From the NCBI GenBank assembly GCA_002886105.1, contig CP025776.1, positions 2,914,001 through 2,978,000 on the forward strand: a stretch of 64,000 nt of DNA, given 5' to 3'. Under the pieces are notes generated by a model that made no database searches, had not been told where the DNA came from, and saw nothing but the letters and a program-made list of their open reading frames with translations. Both the position numbers and the translations under genes were made by a program. This document shows positions 1-12,107 of the stretch, piece after piece. Position 1 is the stretch's first letter, and each line of letters begins with the position of its first letter. The stretch is from Enterobacter sp. EA-1 (GTDB lineage: Bacteria > Pseudomonadota > Gammaproteobacteria > Enterobacterales > Enterobacteriaceae).

Positions 1-367
1 TTGGCCAGCAGATTTTCCGCCAGCTCCACAGCATCCACGCGCGCCATACCTTTCAGGCTCATTGGCGCCATGATCAGGTTTTCCAGCACCGTCATGTGCG
101 GGAACAGGTTAAAGCGCTGAAATACCATCCCGACGCTTTCCCGCAGTTTGTTCAGGTCGGTACTGGTCTCATGAATGGCATAGCCATTCACCTGTACTTC
201 GCCTTCACTGACGCTTTCCAGCGCATTCATGCAGCGTAAAACGTACTTTTTCCGGAGCCGGATGGCCCGATGATGCACACCACTTCCTGCGGCTGGATGT
301 CGCAACTGATACCGCGCAAGACATGACTTTCGCCGAAATGCTTATGCAAGTTATTAATGTGAATCAC
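1..367 (-). CDS. Polar amino-acid ABC transporter, ATP-binding subunit (partial)
   Basis: ATPase of a three-gene amino-acid importer, cut by the left edge of the window so that the C-terminal half is missing. It starts at a GTG (MIHINNLHKHFGES...) that overlaps the end of the permease gene. The Walker A motif GPSGSGKST is visible around residue 37, and the Q-loop region (VGMVFQRFNLFPHMTVLENL) follows. One base is lost just after Walker A. The closest family is GlnQ/ArtP/HisP. It acts on the cytoplasmic face together with the two genes upstream. Confidence 0.88.
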
Positions 368-1116
368 TTTTGCCAAACCTCTTTCCAGTCGGTTAACCAT
401 CTGCGCCAGCAGGAAGGTGATGACCCAGTACACCAGTGAAATGGTCAGGTAGGGTTCCCAGTAGGTGGCATACGCGCCGGATACAGTACGGGCGGCATAC
501 GCGAGGTCCGCCGTGCCGATTGCCGAGGCGAGTGACGAATCCTTCACAATGGCAATCGCATTGTTTCCCAGCGGCGGCAAAATACGGCGAAACGCCTGCG
601 GCAGGATCACCTTGCGCATGGTTTTCCACCACGGCATCCCCAGCGCACGCGAGGCTTCCATCTGCCCTTTATCAATCGACTGGATCCCGGCGCGGAAAAT
701 TTCCGAAACATACGCGCCCGCATTCAGGGTAATGGCGACAATGCAGGAGAGAAATGCGCCGTAATCGGAACGCAGCGCGCGCCACATCGCTGCTCATCAT
801 CCCACTGGTCACCAGAATGCCGTCACGCGGATTAATAAACAGCGGTACCAGCGCAAAATGCACCACCATGATCTGCACAAACAACGGCGTGCCGCGAAAT
901 GCGCTGACGTAAAAACGCACCGGGAATTGCACCAGATAGCGCAACACGAACTTCCACGGGCCATGCCCGGCGTGCGCCATTCTGCCGAGGCCAAGCGTCA
1001 GCCCCCAAAGCGTGCCTAAAATAACGCAGATAATGGTGCATTTGATGGTCATCCGTGCGCCCTGCATAAACAGCGGCGCATACTCCCCGGATAATCTCCC
1101 AGCGGAATGCTGACAT
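354..1116 (-). CDS. Polar amino-acid ABC transporter, permease subunit
   Basis: Membrane permease of the HisM/GlnP family, about 250 residues. The reading begins MSAFRWEIIR and shows several hydrophobic segments. The EAA loop that contacts the ATPase is visible as EASRALGMPWWKTMRKVILP. The restored end, ...ERGLAKSDSH, overlaps the ATPase start. At least three single-base indels break it (near 370, 785 and 1090), and one of them fuses its reading frame to the ATPase. It lies between the ATPase and binding-protein genes on the same strand, so the three form one operon. Confidence 0.88.
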
Positions 1117-1186
1117 AAGTAATCCCTGGGAAAAATGACGGCTATCGAAGAGACTCACGATAGCCGGAAGAGAAAGAAAACGTTAA

Positions 1187-1956
1187 TTACTGCGCGGGCA
1201 AAGCAGGCACATTCTCGTCAAACCAGGGTTTTGTAGATTTTTTGCATAGGTGCCATTCGCAACAATCTTCTTCAGACCGCTGTTGATTTTGTCCTGCAAC
1301 GCTGTGTTGCCCTTGGCTACCGCGATCCCGAAATATTGACGCTCGAATTTGGCGTCCGGTACCAGTTTAAACTGCTTTTCCGGATGCTGTTTGATGTAGT
1401 ATTTCACGACGCCCACATCACCCACCGCGGCGCTCACGCCATCTTCAAACAGCTCCTGCAGCATCAGCGGCGTATTATCAAAGCGCTTAATGGCCGTGCT
1501 GTTTTTTCCCAACACGTCGGATACAACGATATCGCCCGTACTGGAGTTCACCACGCCGACTTTCTCCTCTTTCAGCGACGCCAGAGAGGTCACTTTCGAG
1601 GTCGCCGGGACAACAATCGACTGCTCAGCCGGGAAGTATGGCGCAGAGAAGTCCACCATCTGTTTACGTTTATCGGTAATGGTAATGCCAGAAATAATGA
1701 TGTCGCGATCGCCGGAACCCGGTGGTCGCGAAGATCCCTTCCCATGGGGTGTTGATCAGCTTGATATTGAAGTTTTCTGCTTTCGCGATGGCTTTAATGA
1801 GGTCGATATCGAACCCTTCCAGCTGTTTCTGGTTATTTTCGAACTCGAACGGACGGTAAGTACCGCCTGCACCGACAACGTAAGTTTCCTGAGCGGCAAA
1901 CGCACTGCTGGCCAGCGCGGCAAAAGACAACCGGCCTGAATCCATTTCTTAAACAT
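1187..1956 (-). CDS. Periplasmic amino-acid-binding protein of the ABC transporter
   Basis: Solute-binding protein of family 3, about 255 residues. It begins MFKKWIQAG, has a hydrophobic signal peptide ending near AFA-QETYVVG, and carries the family pattern YRPFEFEN...LEGFDIDLIKAIAK near the N-terminus. Later landmarks are GDRDIIISGITITDKR and a C-terminal NGTYAKIYKTWFDENVP. It captures an amino acid in the periplasm and delivers it to the permease. The ligand cannot be read from the sequence. Frameshifts lie near 1230, 1715 and 1930. It is the first gene of the operon; the AT-rich stretch 1957-2100 holds the promoter region. Confidence 0.9.
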
Positions 1957-2116
1957 ACAACCACCTTTTTATGCAGATTATATGCATAAAAATACATATG
2001 TCGCTCTATGTATGCAATCGTTATTATCGCAGTGGAAAGAATAAAGCCCCGTAATGTGTTAAAAACGACGCAGTGAGTACGCCAGTCGTTCAAACGTATC
2101 AACGGAGGACCACGCG

Positions 2117-2912
2117 ATGAACCACGCTGTACCTGATATTGCTTTCCTGCATGAACTCGCCGACGCGGCAGACAAACAGACGCTACCGCGTTTTCGCTCC
2201 CGGATGAATCCTGCACGTCGGCAGCAAGCCGAAAGAGGGTTTCCGCTTTGACCCGGTCACTGATGCCGACCGCGAAGCCGAGCGTGCAATGCGCGACATC
2301 ATCACGTCCCGCTACCCCGATCATTCTGTGATGGGCGAAGAATTTGGCCTGACCGGTTCCGGCCCATTGCAATGGGTTCTGGATCCGGTGGACGGTACGC
2401 GCCCGTTTCTGTGCGGCATTCCGGTATGGGGAACGCTGATCGGACTGACTGTTGAAGGTCGTGGCCACATGGGTATGATGAGCCAGCCGCTAACCGGGGA
2501 GCGTTTCTGGGCTGATGGTCAACACGCCCGGCGCAGCGGTCCCCGAGGGGACAGCGCAGATGCAAACCCGCCGGGGGATCCCGCTGGAACAGGCGATTTT
2601 GCATCTCACCTCCCCTGAACCTATTGCCCGCCACCCACAGGTTAACTTCGCTGCGCTGGAAGCGAGCACGCTGATGATTCGCTACGGCGGTGAGTGTTAT
2701 GCGCTGTCGATGCTGGCCGCCGGGCAAATCGATTTGTGTCTGGAATACGGGTTGCAGCCTTATGACATCGTCGCGCTGGTGCCCATCATTGAACAAGCCG
2801 GTGGCGTGGTGACCACGCTGAGCGGCGGCCGCCCGGAGGCGGGCGGTAATATCCACTGGCGTCCGGCTGCCCGCAACTGCACGAGCAGGCATTGCGCCTG
2901 TTAAACAGCTAA
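2117..2912 (+). CDS. Inositol-monophosphatase family phosphatase, histidinol-phosphatase-like
   Basis: Magnesium-dependent phosphatase of the inositol monophosphatase family, about 264 residues, preceded by a clear ribosome site (GGAGG at 2104). The metal-binding motif 1 is seen as MGEEFG and motif 2 as WVLDPVDGTRPF, which matches DPVDGT of the family. The C-terminal metal motif region reads QPYDIVALVPIIEQAGG. Relatives annotated as HisN dephosphorylate histidinol phosphate, but the substrate here is inferred only from family resemblance. At least three indels (near 2200, 2515 and 2870) break the frame. It is divergent from the transporter operon. Confidence 0.82.
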
Positions 2913-3161
2913 CGCGCTAAACCGTTACAGCTTTAGCCATTTACTGCCGATACTCTCTACTGGAAATAGCAAGCGAAACGGTAGTAAAATGTGCCATTCC
3001 TGCTCTCGCCTTTGCCTGTTTTGCGACAAAGGCGTGATTTTTGAGGGAATCCGCCGAAACCTTTTTGTGCGAACTTAACACCTTGATAACACTTCGTTGT
3101 GAAACTGCACAGATGATTTTTGAAACGCTGTTTTTGTTTTCCTTTTGTCTATAAATCATCG

Positions 3162-3198
3162 TATAATGCCGCTCTATTCACTCTTGAATGGTTTCCAG
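3162..3198 (+). promoter_or_regulatory. pykF promoter -10 element and Cra (FruR) site
   Basis: A perfect TATAAT lies at 3162-3167, and TGAATGGTTTCCA follows at 3185-3197. In E. coli a TGAATGGTTTCA sequence in the same position binds Cra, which represses pykF in the absence of glycolytic fructose phosphates. The leader between here and the start codon at 3413 also matches the long pykF leader (TTTTTGATGTCACCTATCCTT region). The site assignment rests on this similarity. Confidence 0.65.
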
Positions 3199-3412
3199 CT
3201 GATTGAACTGTAAAATATATAACGTACATCACTTATTTCCCCCATTGGGCTGGAAACTCAGGCACACATTACTCTGCACGCTTTTTGATGTCACCTATCC
3301 TTAGGCTGTGGCATCGCTCTTTTCGCAACACAGGTTTGACTCCGGAGCCGTGCGCTACCCGGAGCGTGATTTCCATATCCTTCTCAACTCAAACTTAAAG
3401 ACCAGAACTGTC

Positions 3413-4824
3413 ATGAAAAGACCAAAATTGTTTGCACCATCGGTCCGAAAACCGAATCCGAAGAGATGCTGGCGAAAATGCTGGACGCAGGCATGAACGT
3501 TATGCGTTTAAACTTCTCTCACGGCGACTATGCGGAACACGGCCAGCGCATCAAAAACCTGCGCAACGTGATGAGCAAAACCGGTAAAAAAGCGGCGATT
3601 CTGCTGGACACTAAAGGTCCGGAAATCCGCACCATCAAACTCGAAGGCGGCAACGATGTTTCGCTGAAAGCGGGCCAGACCTTCACCTTCACCACTGACA
3701 AATCCGTTGTGGGTAACACCGACACCGTTGCGGTGACCTACGAAGGTTTCACTACCGACCTGAATGTCGGCAATACTGTGCTGGTGGACGATGGTCTGAT
3801 CGGCATGGAAGTGACAGCCATCGAAGGCAACAAAGTCATCTGTAAAGTGCTGAATAACGGCGACCTCGGTGAAAACAAAGGCGTTAACCTGCACGGCGTT
3901 TCCATCGCCCTGCCGGCGCTGGCTGAAAAAGATAAGCAAGACTTGATCTTTGGTTGCGAACAAGGCGTTGACTTTGTTGCCGCATCCTTCATCCGTAAAC
4001 GTTCTGACGTGGTGGAAATCCGTGAGCACCTGAAAGCGCACGGTGGCGAACACATTCAGATCATCTCCAAAATCGAAAACCGGAAGGCCTGAATAACTTC
4101 GACGAAATCCTCGAAGCCTCCGACGGCATCATGGTTGCGCGTGGCGATCTGGGCGTTGAAATCCCGGTTGAAGAAGTGATCTTCGCGCAGAAGATGATGA
4201 TTGAAAAATGTATCCGCGCACGCAAAGTGGTCATCACTGCGACCCAGATGCTGGACTCCATGATCAAAAACCCGCGTCCGACCCGCGCTGAAGCAGGCGA
4301 CGTGGCGAACGCCATTCTCGACGGCACCGACGCAGTCATGCTGTCGGGCGAATCCGCAAAGGTAAATACCCGCTGGAAGCAGTGACCATTATGGCCACCA
4401 TCTGCGAACGTACCGACCGCGTGATGACCAGCCGCACACCGGACTTCAACAACGACAGCCGCAAACTGCGCATCACCGAAGCGGTATGCCGTGGTGCGGT
4501 TGAGACTGCAGAGAAACTGGCCGCGCCGCTGATTGTGGTTGCGACCCGGGCGGTAAATCCGCACGCGCAGTGCGTAAATACTTCCCGGACGCCACTATTC
4601 TGGCGCTGACCACCAATGAAGTGACCGCGCGTCAGCTGGTGCTGAGCAAAGGCGTTGTCGCGCAGCTGGTGAAAGAGATCTCCTCTACCGATGATTTCTA
4701 CCGTCTGGGTAAAGAAGTGGCGCTGGAAAGTGGTCTGGCGGCTAAAGGCGACGTTGTGGTAATGGTTTCCGGCGCGCTGGTTCCAAGCGGCACCACTAAC
4801 ACTGCCTCTGTCCACGTTCTGTAA
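3413..4824 (+). CDS. pykF: Pyruvate kinase I
   Basis: Converts phosphoenolpyruvate and ADP to pyruvate and ATP in the last step of glycolysis; allosteric tetramer activated by fructose 1,6-bisphosphate. The reading from the ATG at 3413 is [18 protein letters not shown] after restoring one A. Visible landmarks are [21 protein letters not shown], the pyruvate kinase signature region IISKIENQEGL...[23 protein letters not shown] and the C-terminal [12 protein letters not shown]. Length matches the usual 470 residues. Indels near 3420, 4083, 4362, 4430 and 4548 interrupt the frame; all look like sequence errors. Confidence 0.97.
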
Positions 4825-4849
4825 TATAGTCAAACATTACAGGCTGATT

Positions 4850-4878
4850 AAAAAAGCGCCCTTGCGGCGCTTTTTTTT
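4850..4878 (+). terminator. Rho-independent terminator of pykF
   Basis: Inverted repeat AAAAAGCGCC-CTTGC-GGCGCTTTTTTTT, 25 bases after the pykF stop. The stem is GC-rich and followed by a run of T. Confidence 0.9.
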
Positions 4879-5135
4879 ATATTCCCCGAAACCAGCCAAA
4901 ATAAAAAATCAAATCGGATTTCACTATTTAAGCCCGGCATTATCTAAGATGAACTGATGGAAGCCTGCTGTTTTAACACGCGTTTTTTTAACCTTTTATT
5001 GAAAGTCGGTGCTTCTTTGGAGCGAACGATCAAATTTAAGGGCATTCCCATCAAAAAATATTCTCAACATAAAAAACTTTGTGTAATACTTGTAACGCTA
5101 CATGGAGATTAACTCCAATCTAGAGGGTATTAATA

Positions 5136-5374
<239 letters not shown>

Positions 5375-5388
5375 GAGTACCTGTGTTG

Positions 5389-5415
5389 AAATGGCGCACG
5401 TAGTGCGCCATTTTT
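5389..5415 (+). terminator. Terminator of lpp
   Basis: Inverted repeat AAATGGCGCAC...GTGCGCCATTTTT directly after lpp. It has no other gene to serve on the plus strand; ldtE converges from the right. Confidence 0.88.
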
Positions 5416-5444
5416 GCCTGCAATTCCCCTTCCCCTTTCTTTAT

Positions 5445-6455
5445 CTACTGCGTTATCGCCCGCTGTTCCGTTTCCGCATTCATTGCCGCTGCACCTGCAC
5501 TGTTCTGCACCGATAACACACTTTCCGGATTCACCGCTGTGGATTTTCCCACCGCTATAGCAACCGGGTAGCCCGCGCGACGATTTAGCGCTTTCTCAAT
5601 CAGATTCTTGTCGCCACCAGCCCGGTTAATAAACGTTGCCAGCGTTGGGGAAAGCTGGATAGGCACTCGCTGGGTATCCTCCTCCACCGTTTGCGATAAC
5701 GGGCGATGAACTTCAATGTAGTGCCTGCCATCAGGCTCCACGGCGTATTTCACCGGCTCGTTGATAATGGTCACGCGTGTCCCTGCAGAGACCTGAGCAA
5801 ACAACGCCTGAATATCCGGCGCGTTCATCCGCATACAGCCAGAACTGACCCGCAAACCGACGCTGTCAGGCGCATTGGTGCCATGAATGAGGTATTCGCC
5901 ATGACCAATGCCCAAACGTAGCGCAAAGCGCCCCAGCGGATTATTTGGCCCTGCGGGTACCACTGGCGGCAGTTCAATGCCATTGGCCAGTGAGCGCGCA
6001 CGTATGCCGACCGTTGGCGTCCAGTTGGGGATCTTCTGACTGACACGGGTCACGGAAACCGGCGTTTCCAGTCCTTGCTGACCAATACCGATCGGGTAGA
6101 CCTGCACACTGTTTTTCCCCGGCGGGAAATAGTACAGCCGCAGTTCAGCCAGATTCACCACAATGCCTTCACGGGGCGTATCCGGTAACAGCATCTGCGA
6201 CGGAATGGTCACCACCGTACCGGGACGGGGAACCGGCGCAATCGTGTCATTCGCTTCCGAGGATCAGCATCGCTGCGGTATCAAAGTGGCGGGCGATGGC
6301 CTGCAGATTTTTATCTCCTGCCTGTACGGTGTATGTCTGATTTTGACCAATGATGCGGCTACCGTCCGGCGGCAGAGGATACTCCGCCGCACGGGCCAAC
6401 GGGATAACGCTAAAAGCGCCAAAAGGCACAGAGAAAGAAGAGACGCGCGTTTCAT
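5445..6455 (-). CDS. ldtE: L,D-transpeptidase LdtE
   Basis: Periplasmic L,D-transpeptidase (formerly ynhG) that forms meso-DAP to meso-DAP cross-links in peptidoglycan. It begins MKRASLLSL with a signal peptide, then a LysM-like segment ([18 protein letters not shown], about residues 45-65), then the YkuD domain. Catalytic motif: His in LIHGTNAP and Cys in [11 protein letters not shown]. About 335 residues. Indels near 6260 and 6400 split the N-terminus from the catalytic part. It lies next to lpp as in E. coli, although in E. coli the Lpp-anchoring paralogues are other Ldt proteins. Confidence 0.93.
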
Positions 6456-6506
6456 GCTGAAGTTCCTGTATTCACTGGCAAGACGCCAGAATGCTGAAAA
6501 GCCATA

Positions 6507-6525
6507 CGAGGTGGAAATCACCTCG
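6507..6525 (-). terminator. Inverted repeat downstream of sufE
   Basis: Perfect 7-bp stem CGAGGTG-GAAAT-CACCTCG between sufE and ldtE. It has no strong U tract on the minus strand (TATGGCTTTT follows), so termination of the suf operon here is only likely. Confidence 0.5.
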
Positions 6526-6554
6526 CATCACAGGATGAAAGCTGTCTTTTGAGT

Positions 6555-6971
6555 TTAGCTAATGTTTGCCGCTTTGTTGCGTATCGCGCGGATCATTGCT
6601 TCCAAGCCCTTGCGAACGGGAGGGCGTGAGATGCTGGGTTAATGACAACTGTTCGAACCACGGGCGCACATCGAAGGCCACAATATCCTGCGCGGTCATC
6701 CGCTGATAAAGCGCAAACACAATGGCAATAAGCCCTTTAACGATAGCTGCATCGCTGTCGCCGGACAGTTCAATCACCCCTGCGTCGTTGCGCTCCATGA
6801 CGATCCACACCGGCTCTGGCAACCCTGAATAATATTGTCCGGGTTATGGGCCTCCTCGCTCAGGTCCGGCAGACGTTGTCCCAGTTCAATAATATAGAGA
6901 TATTTCTCTTCCCAGTTGGCGCAGCGAGCAAAATTGCGCAACAACTTCTCTTTATCCGGTAATACAGCCAT
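6555..6971 (-). CDS. sufE: Cysteine desulfuration protein SufE
   Basis: Accepts persulfide sulfur from SufS and passes it to SufB. It begins [17 protein letters not shown]; the acceptor Cys sits in NIIQGCQS (about residue 51), as in E. coli. 138 residues after correcting one indel near 6820. Last gene of the suf operon, 14 bases after sufS. The restored C-terminus is ...[10 protein letters not shown]. Confidence 0.95.
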
Positions 6972-6985
6972 GTTCGCCTCTTACG

Positions 6986-8207
6986 TTAGCCCAGCAACTG
7001 ATGAATACGTTTCAGGCCAGCTACCAGACGATCCACCTCTTCTTCCGTATTGTACATAACCAGCGATGCGCGACACATGGCAGGCACCTTGTAAAACGCC
7101 ATTAATGGCATGGCGCAATGGTGCCCGGTACGTACCGCAATACCGTAATTATCGAGGAAACTCCCCACATCATAGGCGTGATGTTTCCCCCAGATTAAAG
7201 GCGATCACCCCCTGACGCTGCGCCGGGCCATAGAGGGTTAAATCCGGCACCTCTGCCAGTGCAGTTAATGCGTAACGCATCAGCGTCTGCTCATATTCGC
7301 CAATGGCGTCCAGCCCACGTCGGGTAACGTAATCAATGGCCGCACCAAGGCCGATAATGCCACCGGTATTTGGCGTACCGGCTTCGAAACGCCGGGGGGG
7401 CTTTTGCATAGGTCGTGCCCTTCGTGAGGCTGACGGTGGCGATCATTGAACCGCCCCCTTCCCACGGAGGCATATCCTGCAGGATTGCCTCTTTCACATA
7501 CAGCACGCCAATCCCGGTCGGCCCGTACAGCTTATGGCCGGAGAAGACATAAAAATCGCAATCCAGCGCCTGCACGTCCACTGAATGATGCATCACCGCC
7601 TGAGCGCCATCCACCAGCACTTTCGCCCCGTGCTGATGCGCCAGCGTAATCATCTCCGCCACCGGGTTTTCGGTGCCCAACACATTTGACACCTGAGTGA
7701 TTGCCAGCAAGCGGGTACGATCGTCAAACAACGTTGGCAGCACGTCGAGCTGTAAAGTACCGTCCTGATTGAGCGGAATAACGCGCAGTTGCGCGCCGAC
7801 GCGTTCACAGAGCATTTGCCACGGCACAATATTGGCGTGGTGCTCCATGGCGCTGATAACAATATTGTCGCCCGCGCGCACTGGCTGTTGCCCCAGCTAT
7901 TCGCCACGAGGTTGATACCCTCGGTCGTGCCGCGCACAAACACCAGTTCTTCCGGCAACCGCGCGTTAAGAAACGCTGCCGCCTGCACGCGTACATTTTC
8001 CATACGTTGCGTGGCTTCTGCGCTCAACGTATGAATGCCGCGGTGCACTGCAGCATAGCCGTGGCGGAAAAACTCCGCTTCGGCATCAATAACCTGATTC
8101 GGTTTTTGCGCGCTGGCGGCGCTGTCGAGATATGCCAGCGGTAGTCCGTTCACTTCACGCAGCAGTACCGGGAAATCGGCACGCACGGTGTTGACGGGAA
8201 AACTCAT
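6986..8207 (-). CDS. sufS: Cysteine desulfurase SufS
   Basis: PLP-dependent class V aminotransferase-fold enzyme that removes sulfur from L-cysteine to give alanine and an enzyme persulfide. The start [15 protein letters not shown] overlaps the sufD stop (ATGA). The PLP lysine lies in [11 protein letters not shown], the PLP-contacting histidine in [13 protein letters not shown], and the catalytic cysteine in [11 protein letters not shown] (about residue 364). About 406 residues. Indels near 7180, 7400 and 7890 break the frame. Confidence 0.96.
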
Positions 8208-9472
8208 GCTACGCCCCCTGCCAGACGCTGACTGATTCGCGCCAGCACCTGATGTTTCAGCGCCTCGTCGTTGATGGCTTCCGTCAGTTCAGCGGCAAAG
8301 GCATGGATAATCATTTTTGCGCCGCCTGCTGGTTGATCCCCGCGCGAGCGCAAATAGAACATCTGCTCATCATCGATACGCCCGATGGTCGCACCATGGC
8401 TGCATTTCACATCGTCGGCGTAGATTTCCAGTTGTGGCTTGGTATCCACTTCCGCCAGACGACCGAGCAGCAAATTGTTGTTGGTCATCTGCCCGTCGGT
8501 TTTGATGGCGTGTTGCGCCACATTAATTAAACCGTTAAAGACCGCCCGGCCTTTGTCGCTGACGATGGTTTTATGCAACTGGCGACTATTGCAGTAGCCC
8601 TTATTATGCTCAAGCCAGTGCGCGTATCGCACACTTCCGATTTCACCGGCATTGCCAGACTGTTGATATTGAGCTGCGTGTTTTCGCCATTCAGTTGCGT
8701 ACTGGTGTTATGTCGCAGCACTGCGCCGCCGAGCAAGAAACTGTTGCTCTTTGCCGAACCATTGTCCGCAAGCCAGATATCATTGTGTGCAAAGTGGTAG
8801 CTCGCCGGGTTTTCAAACGCCAGCTTCACGTGATGCAGATGCGCATTCGCCGCAACGCTCATCGTCAGCCGCGAGCCGGTAAAATGCGGGTTGTCGTTGA
8901 GGCTGACATAATGCTCATAGATGGTCGCTTCCGCCCCCTGCGCCAGCGAAAGATGATGGCGATAATGCGCCGTGTTCATCTCATCACCGGCCACACCGGG
9001 TGATATGCATTAAGAGCAACGGCTTAGAAGGCCGTAGGTCTTTCGCTACCTGAATCCAGAGGTTACGCCCTGCGCCAGACTTTCGGTTAAATGCAAAGAC
9101 TTCCGGCTGCACCGGTGCAGGCAGTTGCTGGCGGGCATCGTTAAAGGTCACATCAAAACCGGAGCCTGCGGTATCGTCGCTCAGCGCCGCATTAAATACG
9201 CCATCCACAAACACTAAGCGCACCGCATCAACCGGCAACGCCAGCACGTCGCGCTGTTGCTCGCTGACCGCCCCTGCCGTCGCAACAAACTGGCTGCTCA
9301 GCAGGCCGTCCAGCGGCGTGTATTTCCAGTTTTCCTGTTTGCGGGTAGGCAGCCCCAGCCGCAGCATCTGCTGCAGGTGCTGCTGCGCCGCGTCAGAGCG
9401 CGCACCACCCAGCTTTTCGAACAGGTGGTGCCACTGTTGCAGTGCGTTACTGCTGTTCGGTAAGCCAGCCAT
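8204..9472 (-). CDS. sufD: Fe-S cluster assembly protein SufD
   Basis: Beta-helix scaffold protein that pairs with SufB in the SufBC2D complex. It begins [21 protein letters not shown], ends ...[18 protein letters not shown], and has the conserved [11 protein letters not shown] near the C-terminus (about residue 355). About 423 residues. Its start lies inside the end of sufC, and its stop overlaps the sufS start, both as in E. coli. Indels lie near 8610 and 8995. Confidence 0.95.
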
Positions 9473-10195
9473 AGCCCTGCTCCTCCAGTTGCTTAACCAG
9501 CGTGAAATCACCCGATTTCACGATGCGCCCCTGATATAACACATGCACAAAGTCAGGTTTGATGTAATCCAGAATGCGTTGGTAATGCGTCACGATGATA
9601 AACGCGCGCGCTTTTCGTCGCGCAGGGCGTTAACACCATCAGCCACGATTTTCAATGCATCAATGTCCAGACCGGAGTCCGTTTCATCCAGAATGCACAG
9701 ATCCGGCTCCAGCACCGCCATTTGCAGGATGTCGTTACGCTTCTTCTCACCGCCGGAGAAACCGACGTTAACCGAGCGGGTCAACAAATCTTCCGGCATT
9801 TTCAGCAGTTTGATTTTGTCTTCCATCAGATCCTCGGAAGTCAAAGCGATCCAGCGCCTCTTCGCCACGGTACTCACGCACCGCATTCAGCGCGGTTTGC
9901 AAAAGAACTGGTTACTGACGCCCTCGGGGATCTCCACCGGGTACTGGAAAGCCATAAACACGCCTGCGCCCGCACGGTCTTCCGGCGACAGTTCCAGCAA
10001 ATCTTTGCCTTTAAACTCGACGCTGCCACCCACAACTTCGTAATCTTCACGTCCGGCCGGTCGCAGAAAGCGTATTTTCCCGGAGCCGTTCGGCCCCATG
10101 ATCGCGTGCACTTCGCCGGGGCGAACCTCCGTGCTCAGACCACGCAGGATCTCTTTGTCTTCTACGCTAACCTGCAAGTCTTTAATACTTAACAT
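9447..10195 (-). CDS. sufC: Fe-S cluster assembly ATPase SufC
   Basis: ABC-type ATPase that drives the SufBC2D scaffold. Walker A is seen as GPNGSGKST after correction (MGPNGSGK read directly), the signature as [14 protein letters not shown] and Walker B as [14 protein letters not shown]. 248 residues, from [17 protein letters not shown] to ...YGWLTEQQ. Indels near 9610, 9835, 9900 and 10070. Confidence 0.96.
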
Positions 10196-10212
10196 TTATT
10201 ATCCCTTAATCC

Positions 10213-11697
10213 TTAACCGACGCTGTGTTCAAGGCTGATGGCCAGCAGTTTTTGCGCTTCAACGGCAAATTCCAGCGGCAGCTCGGAGAACACGTCTTTA
10301 CAGAAGCCGTTGACGATCATCGAGATAGCGTCATCTTCGCTGATACCACGTTGCAGGCAGTAAAACAGTTGATCTTCACCAATGCGCGATGTGGTCGCTT
10401 CATGCTCTAGCTGGGCGCTGTTATTACGGCACTCCACATACGGGAAGGTATGCGCGCCGCTGTCCGGGCCAATCAGCATCGAGTCGCACTGCGTGAAGTT
10501 ACGCGCGTTGGTCGCCGTCGGCATGATCTTCACCAGCCCGCGATAGCTGTTCTGGCTGTGCCCGGCCGAGATCCCTTTCGAGATAATCGTCGATTTGGTG
10601 TTCTTACCGATGTGGATCATCTTGGTGCCGGTGTCCGCCTGCTGATGCCCACTGGTCAGCGCCACCGAGAAGAACTCGCCAATGGAGTTGTCGCCGCGCA
10701 GGATGCAACTGGGGTATTTCCGTGATGGCCGATCCGGTTTCGGACTGGGTCCACGACATTTTGCTGTTGTCGCCCTCGCACAGGGCGCGTTTGGTCACAA
10801 AGTTAAGGATCCCGCCGGTGTTGTTATCCCCGGGGAACCAGTTTTGCACCGTTGAATATTTCACTTCGGCGTCTCTGTGGATGATCACTTCCACCACTGC
10901 GGCATGAAGCTGATAGCTGTCGCGCACCGGCGCTGAGCAGCCTTCGATATAGCTGACGTAACTGCCTTCATCCGCGACCAGAATGGTACGTTCGAACTGC
11001 CCGGTTTTTTCGGCATTAATGCGGAAATAGGTCGACAGCTCCATCGGGCAACGCACGCCTTTCGGGATGTAGATAAAAGTGCCGTCAGAGGCGACGGCGG
11101 CATTCAGCGCGGCAAAAAAGTTGTCGTTGGAAGGAACGACGGTGCCAAGGTACTTTTTCACCAGTTCAGGGTGATCGTGGATCGCTTCGCCAAAGGAGCA
11201 GAAAATGATGCCCTGTTCAGACAATTTTTCCCGGTAGGTGGTCGCTACCGATACCGAGTCAAAATGGCGTCCACCGCCACTTCTTTGCCTTCACGCACCG
11301 GAACGCCGAGCTGGTTGAAAGCCTCTTCCACCTCTTCTGTCAGCCGCATTAGCGCCGGTTTGCTGAACCGCCCCCGGCTGGGATGCGCAGGTGTCGTCGC
11401 AATTACCGCAAGAGGGCGCAGAGTAATAGCTGTAATCCCCGGTAATCGAGTTTATCGTAGTGCGCTTTCAACCAGTGCGGTTCTTCCATCTCCAGCCATG
11501 CGTGATAAGCATTCAGGCGGAATTCAAGCATCCACTCGGGTTCGTTGCGTTTCGCCGAGATCGCCCGCACCACATCTTCATTGATGCCTTTAGCCAGCTC
11601 ATCGGTGCTCAACCGGGTAAAAAAGCCCTCTTTATAATTGAGGTTGCCGCCGGTCCAGATTTTGACATCGTCAGTTGCTTCCAGTATTACGAGACAT
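10213..11697 (-). CDS. sufB: Fe-S cluster assembly scaffold SufB
   Basis: Main scaffold subunit on which [Fe-S] clusters are built; receives sulfur from SufE. It begins [14 protein letters not shown] after correction. Landmarks are [51 protein letters not shown] (this region carries the conserved Cys that takes part in cluster assembly) and ...[11 protein letters not shown] at the end. About 495 residues. Several indels, near 10720, 11245, 11370 and 11670. It sits 8 bases from the sufA stop. Confidence 0.95.
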
Positions 11698-11705
11698 AGT
11701 ACCGC

Positions 11706-12062
11706 CTATACCCCAAAACTTTCGCCGCAGCCGCATTCATGCTGGGCTTTTGGGTTATGAAATTTGAAGATCTGATTTAACCCTTCACGTACATAATCCA
11801 CTTCGGTGCCGTCAATGAACGGCATCGCCTGCAAGGGTACGTAGAGACGCGCGCCATCAGATTCATACAGTAAATCGTCGGCCGTCGGCTCCGTAACGGT
11901 ATCTAATACATAACCGAAACCGGCACAGCCGGTCTGCTTAATGCCAAGCCGAACGCCAAGTACACCCGCCTGTTTACTGGCCAGCGCACGGATATGTTCT
12001 GCGGCCGCCGGCGTCATGGTCAGCCCGCGCCATGCAAAATCTTGCGGATTAAATGATTCCAT
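11706..12062 (-). CDS. sufA: Fe-S cluster carrier SufA
   Basis: A-type carrier that transfers [Fe-S] clusters from SufBCD to target proteins. The frame is intact: 118 residues, MESFNPQDFAWRG... The three cluster-binding cysteines of the family are present: GIKQTGCAGFGY and the C-terminal ECGCGESFGV. First gene of the suf operon. Expression is likely iron-responsive given the palindrome upstream. Confidence 0.97.
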   Translation of the reverse strand: MESFNPQDFAWRGLTMTPAAAEHIRALASKQAGVLGVRLGIKQTGCAGFGYVLDTVTEPTADDLLYESDGARLYVPLQAMPFIDGTEVDYVREGLNQIFKFHNPKAQHECGCGESFGV

Positions 12063-12107
12063 CGCTTTACCTCACGTCACCAGATCTGAAGAGCATAACG
12101 CTATGTT